From positions 248,001 through 312,000 of the forward strand of contig NZ_JALJFG010000004.1 in the NCBI RefSeq assembly GCF_023242475.1: a stretch of DNA of 64,000 bases, read 5' to 3'. Under the pieces are notes generated by a model, which searched no databases, had not been told where the DNA came from, and saw only the letters and a program-made list of their open reading frames with translations. A program made the position numbers and the translations under genes. This document shows, piece by piece, positions 25,600 to 36,403 of the stretch (positions within the stretch are counted from its first letter, which is position 1; every line of letters starts with the position of its first letter). Source of the DNA: Pseudomonas sp. MWU15-20650 (lineage in GTDB: Bacteria; Pseudomonadota; Gammaproteobacteria; Pseudomonadales; Pseudomonadaceae).

Positions 25600-25659
25600 G
25601 GCGCGCATTCTAGCAAAACCACGCCGCCACCGCATCGGCATGCAGCCGCTGATAGGTCC

Positions 25660-28563
25660 TCAGCGGTGTGGGTTACGTACCCCTTCCACTCGGTACCGCT
25701 GGCCGCCGAGATGGCTGAACATCAAACGATAGGCACCACGCCCGCGAGAAGAGGCGTAGCCATGCAAATCAGCGGACCACAGTTGGTCTCTGTGAGCATG
25801 CCAATGAACCGCGCCGAACCGCCCTTCACGCAAGTGGCTGAGGGTAAGGGCAATACTGCGGCGCTCGCGGCCCGATAGCTGGGTATCTACAAGCCTCGCG
25901 GTATCGAACTCCATCTGCGGGGCCGCGGCTCTCGCAGCCGTCGGCGCCACCAACGGCACCTGCGCCAGGGCTTGCCGACCACCGCGTGCGCGACTTGAAC
26001 CCGCCACCTGTGTCGTCACCCCGACCTCGAACGCGCTTGGCCCCGCCTGCTGACCGCTCGCGGCAGCGGACTCACGTCCCGGGCTTCGCAGCACTATCGC
26101 GCCATAGCCCATGCGTTTCAACTCAGGCATCGGGTTACGATTCGCCCCCAGGGCGCGTTCGATGTCTCCCGACTCGTCCACAGGCCCCACGTAGCCACGG
26201 AGGGTCCCCTGACGCCGATGGACCATAAGGGTAATGCCTTCTTCACCATGACGGCGCGCATAGGCAAAATTCACCAGCCGCTCCGTTTCTTCGTGACTCA
26301 GCCCCGCTTCTTCCGCCGCAGCGATCGCCGTCTCCGAAACGGCCCTGGCGAAGTGTTCTTCCTGTTGTTGCGCTGCGCTGGCCAGGGCCTGCGGCTGCTG
26401 GCCTTGATAGATAATGAAGCGGCGGGCACCAAACAGTACGCCGCCCACCAGAGCCCCCACGGCAGCCCCCGCCCTCGCATCGCCCAGCAGCGCTCCCGCC
26501 CCCAGGCCCAGCAAGGCCAGAACCAGGATGAGTATGAGATCGTCCTGTATCTGAGGATGTTCCATGTCGGTAGGCTGCAACCCCATTGAATCAACGAACG
26601 TGACCGGGTTGTTAAACGCCATGAGATAAGGATTCAGCTGCGCGCCCCCTGCAGGGTCGGGGTTTATCCAGCGCTGCAACCATGGGGCGTAGTAGCGGTA
26701 ACCGTAGTAATACAAACCGCTGCCGTCACGCTCCTTGCCTGAATATCGGCGGGTTTTGTAGCTGCTCTCCACCGCGTTGCGCGATGCCCACCACGCCGTC
26801 CCCCCATACGGAAAATAACTCTCCTGACTCAATAACTCGGCCTGTTCGCCCAACTCCAGCCCCTGACTCGACTGCTGATCGGTCAGGCAAAAGCGCAGGG
26901 TCTCATCGTCAGCCCCGTCATCAAGTCCCAACTCCCATTGCAAGACCTCCACCGTGCAGCGCGCTACGTCAAGGCGCAACACATTCAACCGACGCAATGG
27001 TCGCTGGCGAATTTCCAGGCCTGGCAGGTAATAGACACGCGCCGTTTGTCGACTGCCGGCAACCTGCTGGTGAGTGAGCTTGAGCGCACGCTGGCCGTCG
27101 CCTGCATACACATAAGTTTCTTCATCCGAGTCAGCGCCCTCACGCACCACCGACGTGACCTTGGACAACTGATTACGTACGTTCCACGCCATCGCTACAC
27201 CACGCCCCAGCCGTTGCTGATTGCCATTGGCATCAAAACCCTGCGCCAATTCGCCAACCGGATGCTCGCTAGACAACGCGCGATTACTGCCACTGGCGAC
27301 CTGCATGTCGCGCGTGTAACCGACGCCACTGGACGGCACATGCCGCAACCGGGTCAGGTTGCCCCCCTCGTCATAGGCATAGTGCTGGGTGTAGTTGCGC
27401 CATAAGCCGGCATCGGTCGAGCCGAACGAAATACGCGCGGGCAGTGCTGGGGTGATGGCGGCGGCGGTACTTTCCCGGCCGGTCGCCTGGGTCAGTTGGT
27501 ACAGCGAGTCGTATTGATAGCGATAGCAAGCATTCACTTGCGTGTTGTGGTGCCATTGCGTCGGTTGCGCCTGATCCCGCAACTTCGAAACATTTCCCAC
27601 GGGATCATAGTCGTAATGCAGATCCTGTAACGGCACCGCCGGCTCATTTTTGCGGTACGCCATCAACCGGCTCATACGACCATCTTCGGCCCGATGGGCG
27701 GCCAGACTGCTCACGCCATTGCCCAACCGGGCCGTCTCCACCTGACCGGCGGCATTATAGACGTAGCGCTCTATCACGGTTTTGCGCGCGCCACTTTTCA
27801 GGGCGAGGTGAATATGTTTCGTCTGCCCGTCCAGCCCATAGGCAAACTGCCGACCATTGCCCTTGGCATCGACCTGTTCCAACGTGCCGCCGAGGGCATC
27901 AAATGTCCAGCGAGTGGTGTAACGCTCGCCGTCCAACTGCTGGTCCTGATCGGCCTGGGCAAGCGGCCAGTCAACATCGCCCGGCGCCTCGCGAAACCGC
28001 CGCGTTTGACGAAGCACTTGCCCGCTCATCCCATACGCTTCGAACACCTGGGTGCCGGCCGGGTCGGCATGGCACACCAGACGGCCACCGCGGTTAAGGG
28101 CGCAGTGTTCAGGCGTTGGCGTGGCATATACCAGACGTTCGACACAGCGGGGTCGCTCTTCGTTGGCCGCTTGTTCGAACACCGCCACCGGACGCTGCAA
28201 AGCATCGTAGTCGTGGCGCTGATAAGCCCCTCGCCCATCCCAGGCATGCTCCAGTTGCCCGGAGGGCGCCGTCAACATCAGCCGCATGCCGGCGTCCACA
28301 TCGTGGTTGCGGATCAGCGTACCGGACAGGCTGTACACCGACACCTGATTCGCCTCGGTCAATGGTTCGCGCGATTCAAGGGTATGCAGGCGAGGGTCCC
28401 ACTGCTCAAGCATCAGGCCGCTGGCCCCATAGACTTGACGCCTGACACGGGCCGTCGGCGCAGCCTGGGGGGTAACGCGCAAATAAGCGACGCTGCGGAC
28501 CGTCAACCCACGGGGGTCGAATGCCACAAGCGAGGGCGTATTGCGATGAAGTGAAGCAGACAT
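25660..28563 (-). CDS. tccC: Tc toxin TcC subunit 1 (RHS core with variable C-terminal domain)
   Basis: The 967-residue protein begins [23 protein letters not shown], like the two other TcC proteins here. Residues 1 to ~660 are RHS/YD repeats ([30 protein letters not shown]) ending in the core box [19 protein letters not shown] and [11 protein letters not shown], next to which TcC proteins autoproteolyse. The last ~305 residues are the cargo. They hold a long hydrophobic Gly/Ala segment ([19 protein letters not shown]), a linker, and a C-terminal ~80-residue basic domain ([12 protein letters not shown]...GRGAYRLMF...[11 protein letters not shown]). That end vaguely resembles RelE/ParE-type small toxins, which is speculation. 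ATG 28563 is preferred over GTG 28569 by comparison with the paralogues. It diverges from the TcA genes. Confidence 0.9.
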   Translation of the reverse strand: MSASLHRNTPSLVAFDPRGLTVRSVAYLRVTPQAAPTARVRRQVYGASGLMLEQWDPRLHTLESREPLTEANQVSVYSLSGTLIRNHDVDAGMRLMLTAPSGQLEHAWDGRGAYQRHDYDALQRPVAVFEQAANEERPRCVERLVYATPTPEHCALNRGGRLVCHADPAGTQVFEAYGMSGQVLRQTRRFREAPGDVDWPLAQADQDQQLDGERYTTRWTFDALGGTLEQVDAKGNGRQFAYGLDGQTKHIHLALKSGARKTVIERYVYNAAGQVETARLGNGVSSLAAHRAEDGRMSRLMAYRKNEPAVPLQDLHYDYDPVGNVSKLRDQAQPTQWHHNTQVNACYRYQYDSLYQLTQATGRESTAAAITPALPARISFGSTDAGLWRNYTQHYAYDEGGNLTRLRHVPSSGVGYTRDMQVASGSNRALSSEHPVGELAQGFDANGNQQRLGRGVAMAWNVRNQLSKVTSVVREGADSDEETYVYAGDGQRALKLTHQQVAGSRQTARVYYLPGLEIRQRPLRRLNVLRLDVARCTVEVLQWELGLDDGADDETLRFCLTDQQSSQGLELGEQAELLSQESYFPYGGTAWWASRNAVESSYKTRRYSGKERDGSGLYYYGYRYYAPWLQRWINPDPAGGAQLNPYLMAFNNPVTFVDSMGLQPTDMEHPQIQDDLILILVLALLGLGAGALLGDARAGAAVGALVGGVLFGARRFIIYQGQQPQALASAAQQQEEHFARAVSETAIAAAEEAGLSHEETERLVNFAYARRHGEEGITLMVHRRQGTLRGYVGPVDESGDIERALGANRNPMPELKRMGYGAIVLRSPGRESAAASGQQAGPSAFEVGVTTQVAGSSRARGGRQALAQVPLVAPTAARAAAPQMEFDTARLVDTQLSGRERRSIALTLSHLREGRFGAVHWHAHRDQLWSADLHGYASSRGRGAYRLMFSHLGGQRYRVEGVRNPHR

Positions 28564-28606
28564 GATCACATGACCTTAATTGCACGATGATCAGAAAAGC
28601 CTAGGG
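28564..28606 (-). promoter_or_regulatory. Shared 5' leader of tccC genes, copy 1
   Basis: Minus-strand reading gives CCTAGGCTTT, then GTGCAAT-TAAGGTCATG and the start ATG. The same order CCTAGG...AAGGTC-x-TG...TCATG precedes the other two TcC genes. AAGGT is the ribosome binding site; the CCTAGG block is 31 bp upstream of the start. Confidence 0.5.
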
Positions 28607-28722
28607 TTCATGTCCCGGGCAGAGGTGGTATCGATGTATGGACGCCTCAACCGGCGGGCGCCGACGATGCCTGTAAATACCTATACCTGACCCCGTCAAC
28701 CTGCGTGATAGCGTTTTTCATT

Positions 28723-28745
28723 GCCCGCCGGCCCCATCGGCGGGC
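28723..28745 (+). promoter_or_regulatory. Stable hairpin in the tcA leader just before the RBS
   Basis: A perfect 8-bp stem GCCCGCCG / CGGCGGGC with a 7-base loop ends 3 bases before the AAGGA Shine-Dalgarno (28749-28753) of the TcA gene. It has no T-run, so it is not a terminator; its position suggests control of ribosome access. Confidence 0.5.
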
Positions 28746-28757
28746 GTGAAGGAACGT

Positions 28758-31535
28758 ATGAATATGCAAACCGACAGCAGCCCCTTGCTCGCTCAACTGA
28801 TTGATCACTCACGCCCTCCCGCCCCCGGTCGGGACGATTTCAAGACCGCCCTGAGGCGCCTCAACCTCAACTCGGTGTTGGACATCGTGCGCTTGTCCGA
28901 ACGGGCCTTTGCCGAGCAACTGGCAACGTACAACGATGACGATGCCCACACGGTGTACCTCAAGGCCCAGAGCGCCGCCGCGCAACTGGAAACGTTATTT
29001 CGCGAACAGCAAGTCTCGTCCCCCCCTTCTTCACCGCGCAATAAACGCAGTATCCCCCCCGAGACCAGCGCAACCTACCAGGCCTTGTTCCAGGAAAAAT
29101 GGGACCAGTTCTGCTCCAGTTCGTCGATTGCAGCGGTCGATTCGCCGACGGCCTACCTGCGGGCGCTCTATTTGTTCGCCCTGCTGCTGGAAGAAAATAC
29201 CAAGGACGCAAATGCGCTCAAGCTGTCGCAGCGACGCCCGGAACTGAAAGACCTGGTGATCAACCAACATAGCGTTTCGGGCCAGGTTCCCATGTTGTCG
29301 ATCGTCAACCAGATCTTGCTCAAAAATATCGCGCCGGCCAAAGAAGACGATACCTATAAGGTGCTGAGTGAAACCTGGTATCCGTTTTCTCTGCCCTATC
29401 ACTTCCACCATCAGCAATGCCAACAGGGCCTGTCGGGCGACAAGCCGGCGCTGGGTGAGTTGAACTATCGCATCAGTCGCCAGTTGCCTCTGACGGGAGA
29501 AACCAGCACTTACGGGCAGGTCGGCGAACAGAACAACGAGGTTCAACCTCAGCTATCGGGGTTGAGCCCTCAACAACAGACCCTGCTGAAAAGTAGCTGG
29601 GTAGCCGAAGCGGGTGCGAAAGCGTTCTATCACACCTATTACAACTGGAAGACTGATCTGATCGGACCGGTAAAACTCACTGACTTTCTGAGCCAGACAC
29701 AACTGGATGCCGACCAGTTGCAGGCACTGCTTGCACAACAGACTCAGTCACCACGCCAATCGCCTAACTGCAAGCAAATAACCGGCCTCACCTACGGGGC
29801 GTGCTACGTCAACGGCACAACCACACCCGCTATCAGCCTGGACAACGCCCAGCTGACCAACGTTAGCCTTGAGCGCTTCGACAGGCTGCAACGCATGATT
29901 CGTCTACAGCGCTGGCTCGGCCTGCCTTTCGCGCAATTGGACACCCTGATCGTCAGCGCCATGCGCTGCGAAGGGCATCGCAACAGCACGCTGCTGATCA
30001 CCCATAACACCCTCCGGGCGCTGGGGGTCTTTTGCTATTTGAGCAAACGCTACACGTTGCAAGCCGAAGAGTTTGCTGCCTGGCTTCATCAGTTACCCGT
30101 TCATGCCTCAGGCGACCGCGTGTCATTGTTCGACCAGGTCTTCAATCGCACGGGTTCCGCCCTGCCCCCCCTGTATCTGGACAGCGCTACGTTCGACAAT
30201 ACCACCCGGCAACAGCTCTGCGCTGGGTTGGGCCTGCAAGACACCCAGGATTCGCTTCAACTACTGATCAACCCCAACACGCCTGCAACCCGTACGATCG
30301 AGACGGTCAGCGAGATCTATCGACAAGCGAGAATCGCTCGCCTGTTTGGCGTATCGGTCGTGGAATGCCGACAGTTGGTGCAAATGCTCGGGAATGCGAA
30401 CTTTCTCATGCAGTTGCGCAACCCAACGCTACGCAACAAACCGAAAGGCACGGCTGACTTTCTCGATATGCTCATGCATCTGGAGTGGGCCAGCCGTTGG
30501 TTTAAAGAAAACGGCAGCAGCCTGGCGCTGCTCAGACGCCAGCTATTGCTGGATCGCCAGGTCCAGGACCCGATCATCAATCAGCTACTGAAGGAGTTCG
30601 CCAGCTATAACCAAGCGTCTCTTTCCAAAGCGTTGCAACTGCTTGATCTTCCCCAGCAACCCACTGACGAAGCCGTTCGTTTGCCCACCATTGACTGGGA
30701 AGCTGTGGCCTATACGGCGCTGCAACGGATGCGTCCCAGTAACAGCATCGAGACAGCGCTCGATCAAGTGCTCTCTTCCGTTCAAATCAGCACTATGCCT
30801 GCGCGTACGCCACCGTTGCTCGACCCAGCGAAGCTTGCGCTCAACAAACTGTTGAGCACGGTGCGTGATGAGTTGTGGGCTTTATATCTACGCCTTAAAG
30901 CAATCACCCAAACCGTCCTCCATGCGCCAAGCAGTACCAACGGCTATCAAAAATACGACAATGACCAGCATTTCCTGCGTTTATATGCCCCCGCTGCTGC
31001 GCCGCTGCAAACCCTCAGTTATCTGATACTGCAGTTACCTCACGCCGCCGATATTCTGCAACTGCCCCTCAGCCCACAAGCACTTCACCAGTTCCTGGTC
31101 AATCCGCACTGGCTCACGAGTCAGTACAAGGTGTCTTCGCTGCTTGAACTGACCCCGTACAACCTCTACCTCATGCAGCAGTTCAAACATTGCATCCACC
31201 ACTGCGGCCTAACGGAAGAGCAGCTGCTCAACTACTTCGAACACGCCAATGCCCTGCCCTACGGCGCTGCGCAGAACACCAGTGAAGAAACCAATGAGCG
31301 TCTCGCTCAACTTTTAGGCTGGAGTGCCAGTGAAATCGATGTCTTCAGCAGCCAACTGAAACCTCCACGCATTACCTCAATGAACCGCCTGGACTGGGTG
31401 CTGCGCTGCCGCCAAGCCAGCATCGACACAGGCCTGCCTGCCAACATGCTGATTAAAGCCAGCGAACTGAAAACCGACTCCACGTTTGCTGACTGGAAGA
31501 GCGTCGGTGAGGCGGTCACAAGTGCGTATCCATAA
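28758..31535 (+). CDS. Tc toxin TcA subunit, N-terminal part (TcaA-like)
   Basis: This 925-residue protein equals the N-terminal shell/funnel half of TcA toxins (Salmonella virulence plasmid A/VRP1-type region). Landmarks include YQALFQEKWDQFC, TAYLRALYLFALLLE, DLVINQ...LSIVNQILLKNI, LPYHFHHQQC and ARIARLFGVSVVECRQLVQML. TcA forms a pentameric alpha-helical shell around the injection channel and binds host receptors. A usual single-chain TcA is ~2,500 residues; this ORF plus the next totals ~2,530, so the subunit is split in two. ATG 28758 is chosen after AAGGA; GTG 28746 and ATG 28764 are alternatives. The leader contains a stable hairpin. The second half starts 44 bp after the stop. Confidence 0.9.
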   Translation: MNMQTDSSPLLAQLIDHSRPPAPGRDDFKTALRRLNLNSVLDIVRLSERAFAEQLATYNDDDAHTVYLKAQSAAAQLETLFREQQVSSPPSSPRNKRSIPPETSATYQALFQEKWDQFCSSSSIAAVDSPTAYLRALYLFALLLEENTKDANALKLSQRRPELKDLVINQHSVSGQVPMLSIVNQILLKNIAPAKEDDTYKVLSETWYPFSLPYHFHHQQCQQGLSGDKPALGELNYRISRQLPLTGETSTYGQVGEQNNEVQPQLSGLSPQQQTLLKSSWVAEAGAKAFYHTYYNWKTDLIGPVKLTDFLSQTQLDADQLQALLAQQTQSPRQSPNCKQITGLTYGACYVNGTTTPAISLDNAQLTNVSLERFDRLQRMIRLQRWLGLPFAQLDTLIVSAMRCEGHRNSTLLITHNTLRALGVFCYLSKRYTLQAEEFAAWLHQLPVHASGDRVSLFDQVFNRTGSALPPLYLDSATFDNTTRQQLCAGLGLQDTQDSLQLLINPNTPATRTIETVSEIYRQARIARLFGVSVVECRQLVQMLGNANFLMQLRNPTLRNKPKGTADFLDMLMHLEWASRWFKENGSSLALLRRQLLLDRQVQDPIINQLLKEFASYNQASLSKALQLLDLPQQPTDEAVRLPTIDWEAVAYTALQRMRPSNSIETALDQVLSSVQISTMPARTPPLLDPAKLALNKLLSTVRDELWALYLRLKAITQTVLHAPSSTNGYQKYDNDQHFLRLYAPAAAPLQTLSYLILQLPHAADILQLPLSPQALHQFLVNPHWLTSQYKVSSLLELTPYNLYLMQQFKHCIHHCGLTEEQLLNYFEHANALPYGAAQNTSEETNERLAQLLGWSASEIDVFSSQLKPPRITSMNRLDWVLRCRQASIDTGLPANMLIKASELKTDSTFADWKSVGEAVTSAYP

Positions 31536-31579
31536 CCCATTCACACCCTACTCACATTCGACCTGCTCAAGGACTGATC

Positions 31580-34500
31580 ATGTCTCACTCGCTTAATCAA
31601 CAGCTCAATGAAAGCCTGCGCGACGCCATGCTCGCGTACTACCTGACCTACAGGGTACCTACCGACTTAAAGGGAAAGATCACCCAGGCCGACGACCTTT
31701 ACGAATACTGGCTGCTCGACGTACAAGTCAGCCAAACCGTACCGACCAGCCCGGTAGCCTGTGCCATCTCCAGCCTGCAGCAGTACATCACGCGTATCCA
31801 GCTAGGCCTGGAACCGGGTTATGAAAAGCAGGGCATGACCGCGCCACAGGACACGTTATGGCGCGAACAATTACACACCTACGCACTCTGGAACGCCAAC
31901 CAGCAGTTGCACTATCACCCCGCCAATTACTTGGACCCGACATTACGGCGCGACAAAACCGACAGCTTTGAGCAGTTGGAAAACGACCTGAGCCAGTACC
32001 GAATTCAAGCAGATACCGTCAGCACGGCGGTTAACAATTACCTGGCCAGGTTCGAGGAAACCGCCAACATACGCACGATCAACGGTTACATCGACGCCGA
32101 CGCCAGCAACCTGTATAGCGGCACCTATTACTTCGTCGGTAAATCGAGCTCCGCAAACACCTATTACTGGCGCTCCCTCGACCTGTCCAAGCGCACAGGC
32201 GCGGTACTTTTCCAGGATGCCTGGTCAGACTGGGAGAGCATCAACTTGTCGGTCTCCGACGCCACCGCCGAGCAAAGTATCCGGCCGGTGTATTTCAATA
32301 ACCGGCTATTTTTCATCTGGGCCGAATGCATCAAACCCGCCCCCACCAGTTCCGGCCCACCGGCGCAAACCCATTCAGAGGAAAAAAAACAGCTGACCGA
32401 ATGGATCAACAGCCGCTACGTCAAGTTTCGCCTCAATTTTTCTTATAAAAAGCACGATGGCAGTTGGAGCGCACCCAAAGCCTGCATTGAGGAGCACTGT
32501 GCCACCGAAGACGTCAACGCATTGACCTCTGCCTTTCTGAAAACCATTACGCAGACGGTGGCTATCGTCGACAGTAACGGCCCCCCTGTACTGTTCTTAA
32601 GTGTGCTTGCCACCAGCCGTAAAGACCCCAAACAGCAGGAGAGTTTTATTGGCAAATTTTTCCAGGCTGTCCACCTCGATCAGTCCTTCAATATCACCAC
32701 CGTCGCCGATGGCGGCAGCCCCGAGCGCTACAGCGTACTGCCCGGCTCACAGGTGGAGGAAGAGATAAACCGGCTGCTGGAACACTTCGATCCGTCGCAG
32801 AAGAAAAAAGTGCAGGCTGTCGTTCAAGGCGAAGATCAAAGCGTGAGTGGGTACTACAGTGAATTGCTGCCTGACACCGCTCGGCAATACCTCACGTTCT
32901 TTGCTCATAAAAACCAAGATAACTTGCAGTTCAAGGTCACGCCCCCAAACAAGCACTCGATTTCTCCCACAGAAGAAACGATTACCGAAAACAACCCCCA
33001 TTGGAACTTTGAAGCCAAGCGAGAAAGCATAAAAAAACCAGTAGACCGTGACGTCTCTTTTGATTCAAGCACCCATGAACTCGTATTTACTTCCACCCTC
33101 AATAAACATTTCCGGCAATCGTACAGCGTCACCTTAACAAAAGTAGCGCCTAAGAATATTAGCATCACACTGACCGTAGACGACGCACTGGATGATCCGA
33201 AAGCCACTCAGCTTAAACTGACCAGTGATTCTAAAATTACCGGCCCAACTGACTCATTAAAAACTGATTTTTACGCTCTTTATTTTAAAAACACGGCCAC
33301 GCATGACGAGTTCCCCAACGCTGTCCATATCGAGAACGGGTTACTCATTAACGCTCAGCCCAAAGCAGTGGAGAAAGACACCATCTCGCTGGCAAATCAT
33401 TATATCGACAAGAATGCGTTCATCAGCTTATACACCAGTACAACAAACTCCATCCAGATCACCCTTGACCGCTACAGCAAATACCCAGGCGAGGAGAAAA
33501 AGACGTCGTTGCACGCACAAAGTACGTTGACCATCAAAAAGCCCAACGTGAGCACCTCTCCTTTACGTGCCTATAAGCACGTCATTATGAGAGCCAACTT
33601 TAAAGACTATCCATTCACCGAAAAAATCAATGCCAACTCCCATCAAATCATCAACTATCAGGACACTGCCCACGAAAGCCTCACCGGATCAAATCCCGAA
33701 TTAACCGCCGGGCATCGGGTCACGGCGCGTATTCCGGTGACCACGGAGGAAATAACGTCGGGTATCACCCTGATACACGGGGTGATGACGCTTGAGCCCG
33801 CCAAAGAAGGCGACTCGACAATTCTCGGCTATGCCCTGAAAGCGACCACCTTGACGTTGGCCCCTTCCACCTCAGGCACAACACTCCATCAACAACTGGC
33901 GCCGATGATCAAAAGACAGACATCGGAAACACTCGGCACTGCCGAATTTATTGATTTCCCAACGAGCACCTCCACCCCGCCTGCCGACACGCTCCCCCGC
34001 CTTCGCATGAATACCTGTTTTGCCGGCAAGCTGGTCAAGGAGGCCAATGTCAGCCTTGAGCATTTGTTCTCGTTAACCCCCAAAACGTGGCAAGAACCTC
34101 CACTCACGCCAGGTGGAGCAGCAGAGGACATTGACTTTAACGGGGCTCACGGCAAGTACTTCTGGGAGCTGTTCCTGTACGTGCCCTGGCTGGTTGCCCA
34201 CCGCCTGAATCAGGAGCAACAGTATGTCGAAGCCCAAGCCTGGCTCAACCACCTCTTCCACCCAGGGCGGTTGGCCGATAAGGCCAGCGAGCGCCCTGCA
34301 TTTTGGGGGTTCGACGAGCTCGTTCGTACGGGGCCGCTCCCCGGTTCAGTCACCCACGACCCACACAAGCTGGCGATTCGCTCACCGGTGCATTTTCGCA
34401 AAGCAATCTACCTGTTTTATCTCGATATACTGCTCAATCGTGGCGATGCAGCCTATCGGCAGCTCACCCCCGACAGCCTGACCCAAGCCAAACTCTGGTA

Positions 34501-36403
34501 CACACGAGCCAATCGCTTTCTCGGGCCACGCCCCCGCGTCACCACCACTGAACCGTGGGATGAAATCACCCTTGAAAAGTTGACGACGACGCACTCTAAA
34601 ACCCTGGGAAAACTGGAGCAAGAAAACCCACCAATCAATGTCAACACTGCGACCGAAGGCTCCGCAGTGGCTTCGCTCACAGACACCGATAATCTGTGCC
34701 TGCCCTTCAATACCGAGCTGGTAACGCGCTGGGACAAGCTAGAAAGTCGCCTGCATAACCTGCGGCACAATCTCGACATCACCGGCATACCCTTGCGCCT
34801 GTCGCTGTACGCAACCCCGCTTTCACCGCTCAAACTGTTGGCCAGCCGCAGCAGCGGAGCCTTCGGCGAAGGCGGCGCGACGCCGTTCATTGAGGCGCAA
34901 GTCGGTCATTATCGCTTCCAGATCATGCTGGGGCACGCACTCACGGCAACCGAGGCGGTGATTCAATTCGGCAACACGATGCTGAGCCTGATCGAGCGCA
35001 AGGAACAGGGTGAATACCTGGAGTTGCAGCAACAACAAGCCTGGGACTTGGCCAATATCGTCGTCACCCAACAACACCAGGCATTGTTGCTCGACGAGAA
35101 AAACCGCCAGGCACTCGGTGCCAGTCGGAGCATGATCGAATCCCGGATGCGCCACTACGAACACCTGCTCACCGAAGGCATCAGCCCCGCAGAAGCGCAC
35201 GCAGGCCAACTCTACCTGATCAGTAGCGGATTCGAGACCGCAGGTTCCGCCGCCGCCGCAGGGGCCGGCATCGCGATGATAGCGCCGAACATCTTCGGTA
35301 CGAGTACCGGCGGGTCGCGCTGGGAAGGCCCGTTTTATGCAGCCCAAGCCTTGGCCCAAGGCGTCGCGACGGCGTTGCGCGGCACTGCCGCAGACCTGGA
35401 CCGTTCCGAGCAATTCAACCGTCGGGAGCAAGAATGGGCGCATGCCCAGGATCAGGCCCGACTCGAACTGGCCCAGGTCGATGCCCAGTTACAAGCCTAT
35501 GCCGAGCAGGAAAAAGCCACGCGCCTGCAATTACGCCTGGCCGAGACCTCCCTGGCCCAGGCCTGGTCGAACTACCAATTGCTGGCCAAGCGTTTTACCA
35601 GGGCACAACTGTATGACTGGCTCAATGTACAACTGAGCAAGTTCTACTACCAAGTGTATGAACTGAGCCTTTCCCTGTGCCGCACCGCACAAGCGTGCTG
35701 GCAGTACGAAGTCGCAGACTATGCAACCACGTTTATCCAGCCCGGAGCCTGGAACAACAACTACCGCGGTTACCTGGCGGGTGAGGCCCTGAAGCTGTCG
35801 CTGTTGAAGATGAATACGGCCTATTTGAACCGTAACGTCCGGGACCTGGAGATCGTCAAGACCCTCTCCCTGCGTCATCGCATGGTCGATTGCAAAGTCA
35901 CCACGCCCCCAACCGGCACTCAATCATCGAGTACGCAAAACACGTGGGCCGAGCACAAACAACAACTGGTCGATAACGGCACGCTGTGCTTCAAGTTATC
36001 CGAGGCGCTGTTTGAAGAGGACTACCCCAACCACATCCTGCGGCGAATAAAAGGCATCAGCGTGTCGTTGCCCGCGACGCTAGGCCCCTATGAGGACATT
36101 AAGGCGATACTGACCCAGACCCACAACGAAATCGTATTGCCTGAAGGCGTGCGGCGCCGTGACATGCGTGCCCATCAGCAAATCGCACTGTCCACCGGGC
36201 TGGATGACAACGGCCTGTTCACCCTCAACTTCGAGAGCAACGATCGCTACTTGCCCTTCGAATACACCGGGGCCATCTCCAACTGGACCTTGGAATTCCC
36301 CAATCATACCCAGCAAACAGCCATGCTCGAATCGATCAACGATATCGTCATTCACCTGCGTTACACCGCCAGGGTCCCAACTGTCAGCGGGGGCAAGGCA
36401 TGA
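31580..36403 (+). CDS. Tc toxin TcA subunit, C-terminal part (TcaB-like)
   Basis: This 1,607-residue protein corresponds to the second part of TcA. It starts LNESLRDAMLAYYLTYRVP and DLYEYWLLDVQVSQTVPTS (neuraminidase-like/ABC-toxin region, also IQLGLEP and ETANIRTINGYID). A beta-rich receptor-binding insertion follows (~residues 270-820). The C-terminal pore and TcB-binding region has an Ala/Gly-rich segment with coiled coils (AGSAAAAGAGIAMIAPNIFG, EQFNRREQEWAHAQDQARLE). Residues encoded around 32900-33700 use visibly more AT-rich codons than the flanks. SD AAGGA precedes the ATG. Its stop overlaps the TcB start by 4 bp, indicating translational coupling. Confidence 0.92.
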   Translation: MSHSLNQQLNESLRDAMLAYYLTYRVPTDLKGKITQADDLYEYWLLDVQVSQTVPTSPVACAISSLQQYITRIQLGLEPGYEKQGMTAPQDTLWREQLHTYALWNANQQLHYHPANYLDPTLRRDKTDSFEQLENDLSQYRIQADTVSTAVNNYLARFEETANIRTINGYIDADASNLYSGTYYFVGKSSSANTYYWRSLDLSKRTGAVLFQDAWSDWESINLSVSDATAEQSIRPVYFNNRLFFIWAECIKPAPTSSGPPAQTHSEEKKQLTEWINSRYVKFRLNFSYKKHDGSWSAPKACIEEHCATEDVNALTSAFLKTITQTVAIVDSNGPPVLFLSVLATSRKDPKQQESFIGKFFQAVHLDQSFNITTVADGGSPERYSVLPGSQVEEEINRLLEHFDPSQKKKVQAVVQGEDQSVSGYYSELLPDTARQYLTFFAHKNQDNLQFKVTPPNKHSISPTEETITENNPHWNFEAKRESIKKPVDRDVSFDSSTHELVFTSTLNKHFRQSYSVTLTKVAPKNISITLTVDDALDDPKATQLKLTSDSKITGPTDSLKTDFYALYFKNTATHDEFPNAVHIENGLLINAQPKAVEKDTISLANHYIDKNAFISLYTSTTNSIQITLDRYSKYPGEEKKTSLHAQSTLTIKKPNVSTSPLRAYKHVIMRANFKDYPFTEKINANSHQIINYQDTAHESLTGSNPELTAGHRVTARIPVTTEEITSGITLIHGVMTLEPAKEGDSTILGYALKATTLTLAPSTSGTTLHQQLAPMIKRQTSETLGTAEFIDFPTSTSTPPADTLPRLRMNTCFAGKLVKEANVSLEHLFSLTPKTWQEPPLTPGGAAEDIDFNGAHGKYFWELFLYVPWLVAHRLNQEQQYVEAQAWLNHLFHPGRLADKASERPAFWGFDELVRTGPLPGSVTHDPHKLAIRSPVHFRKAIYLFYLDILLNRGDAAYRQLTPDSLTQAKLWYTRANRFLGPRPRVTTTEPWDEITLEKLTTTHSKTLGKLEQENPPINVNTATEGSAVASLTDTDNLCLPFNTELVTRWDKLESRLHNLRHNLDITGIPLRLSLYATPLSPLKLLASRSSGAFGEGGATPFIEAQVGHYRFQIMLGHALTATEAVIQFGNTMLSLIERKEQGEYLELQQQQAWDLANIVVTQQHQALLLDEKNRQALGASRSMIESRMRHYEHLLTEGISPAEAHAGQLYLISSGFETAGSAAAAGAGIAMIAPNIFGTSTGGSRWEGPFYAAQALAQGVATALRGTAADLDRSEQFNRREQEWAHAQDQARLELAQVDAQLQAYAEQEKATRLQLRLAETSLAQAWSNYQLLAKRFTRAQLYDWLNVQLSKFYYQVYELSLSLCRTAQACWQYEVADYATTFIQPGAWNNNYRGYLAGEALKLSLLKMNTAYLNRNVRDLEIVKTLSLRHRMVDCKVTTPPTGTQSSSTQNTWAEHKQQLVDNGTLCFKLSEALFEEDYPNHILRRIKGISVSLPATLGPYEDIKAILTQTHNEIVLPEGVRRRDMRAHQQIALSTGLDDNGLFTLNFESNDRYLPFEYTGAISNWTLEFPNHTQQTAMLESINDIVIHLRYTARVPTVSGGKA

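Noticed and set aside
24033..25613. 526-aa plus-strand ORF
   Set aside because: It lies antisense to trhO and the DsbA-like gene, both of which have clear motifs; composition is that of a reverse-complement shadow.
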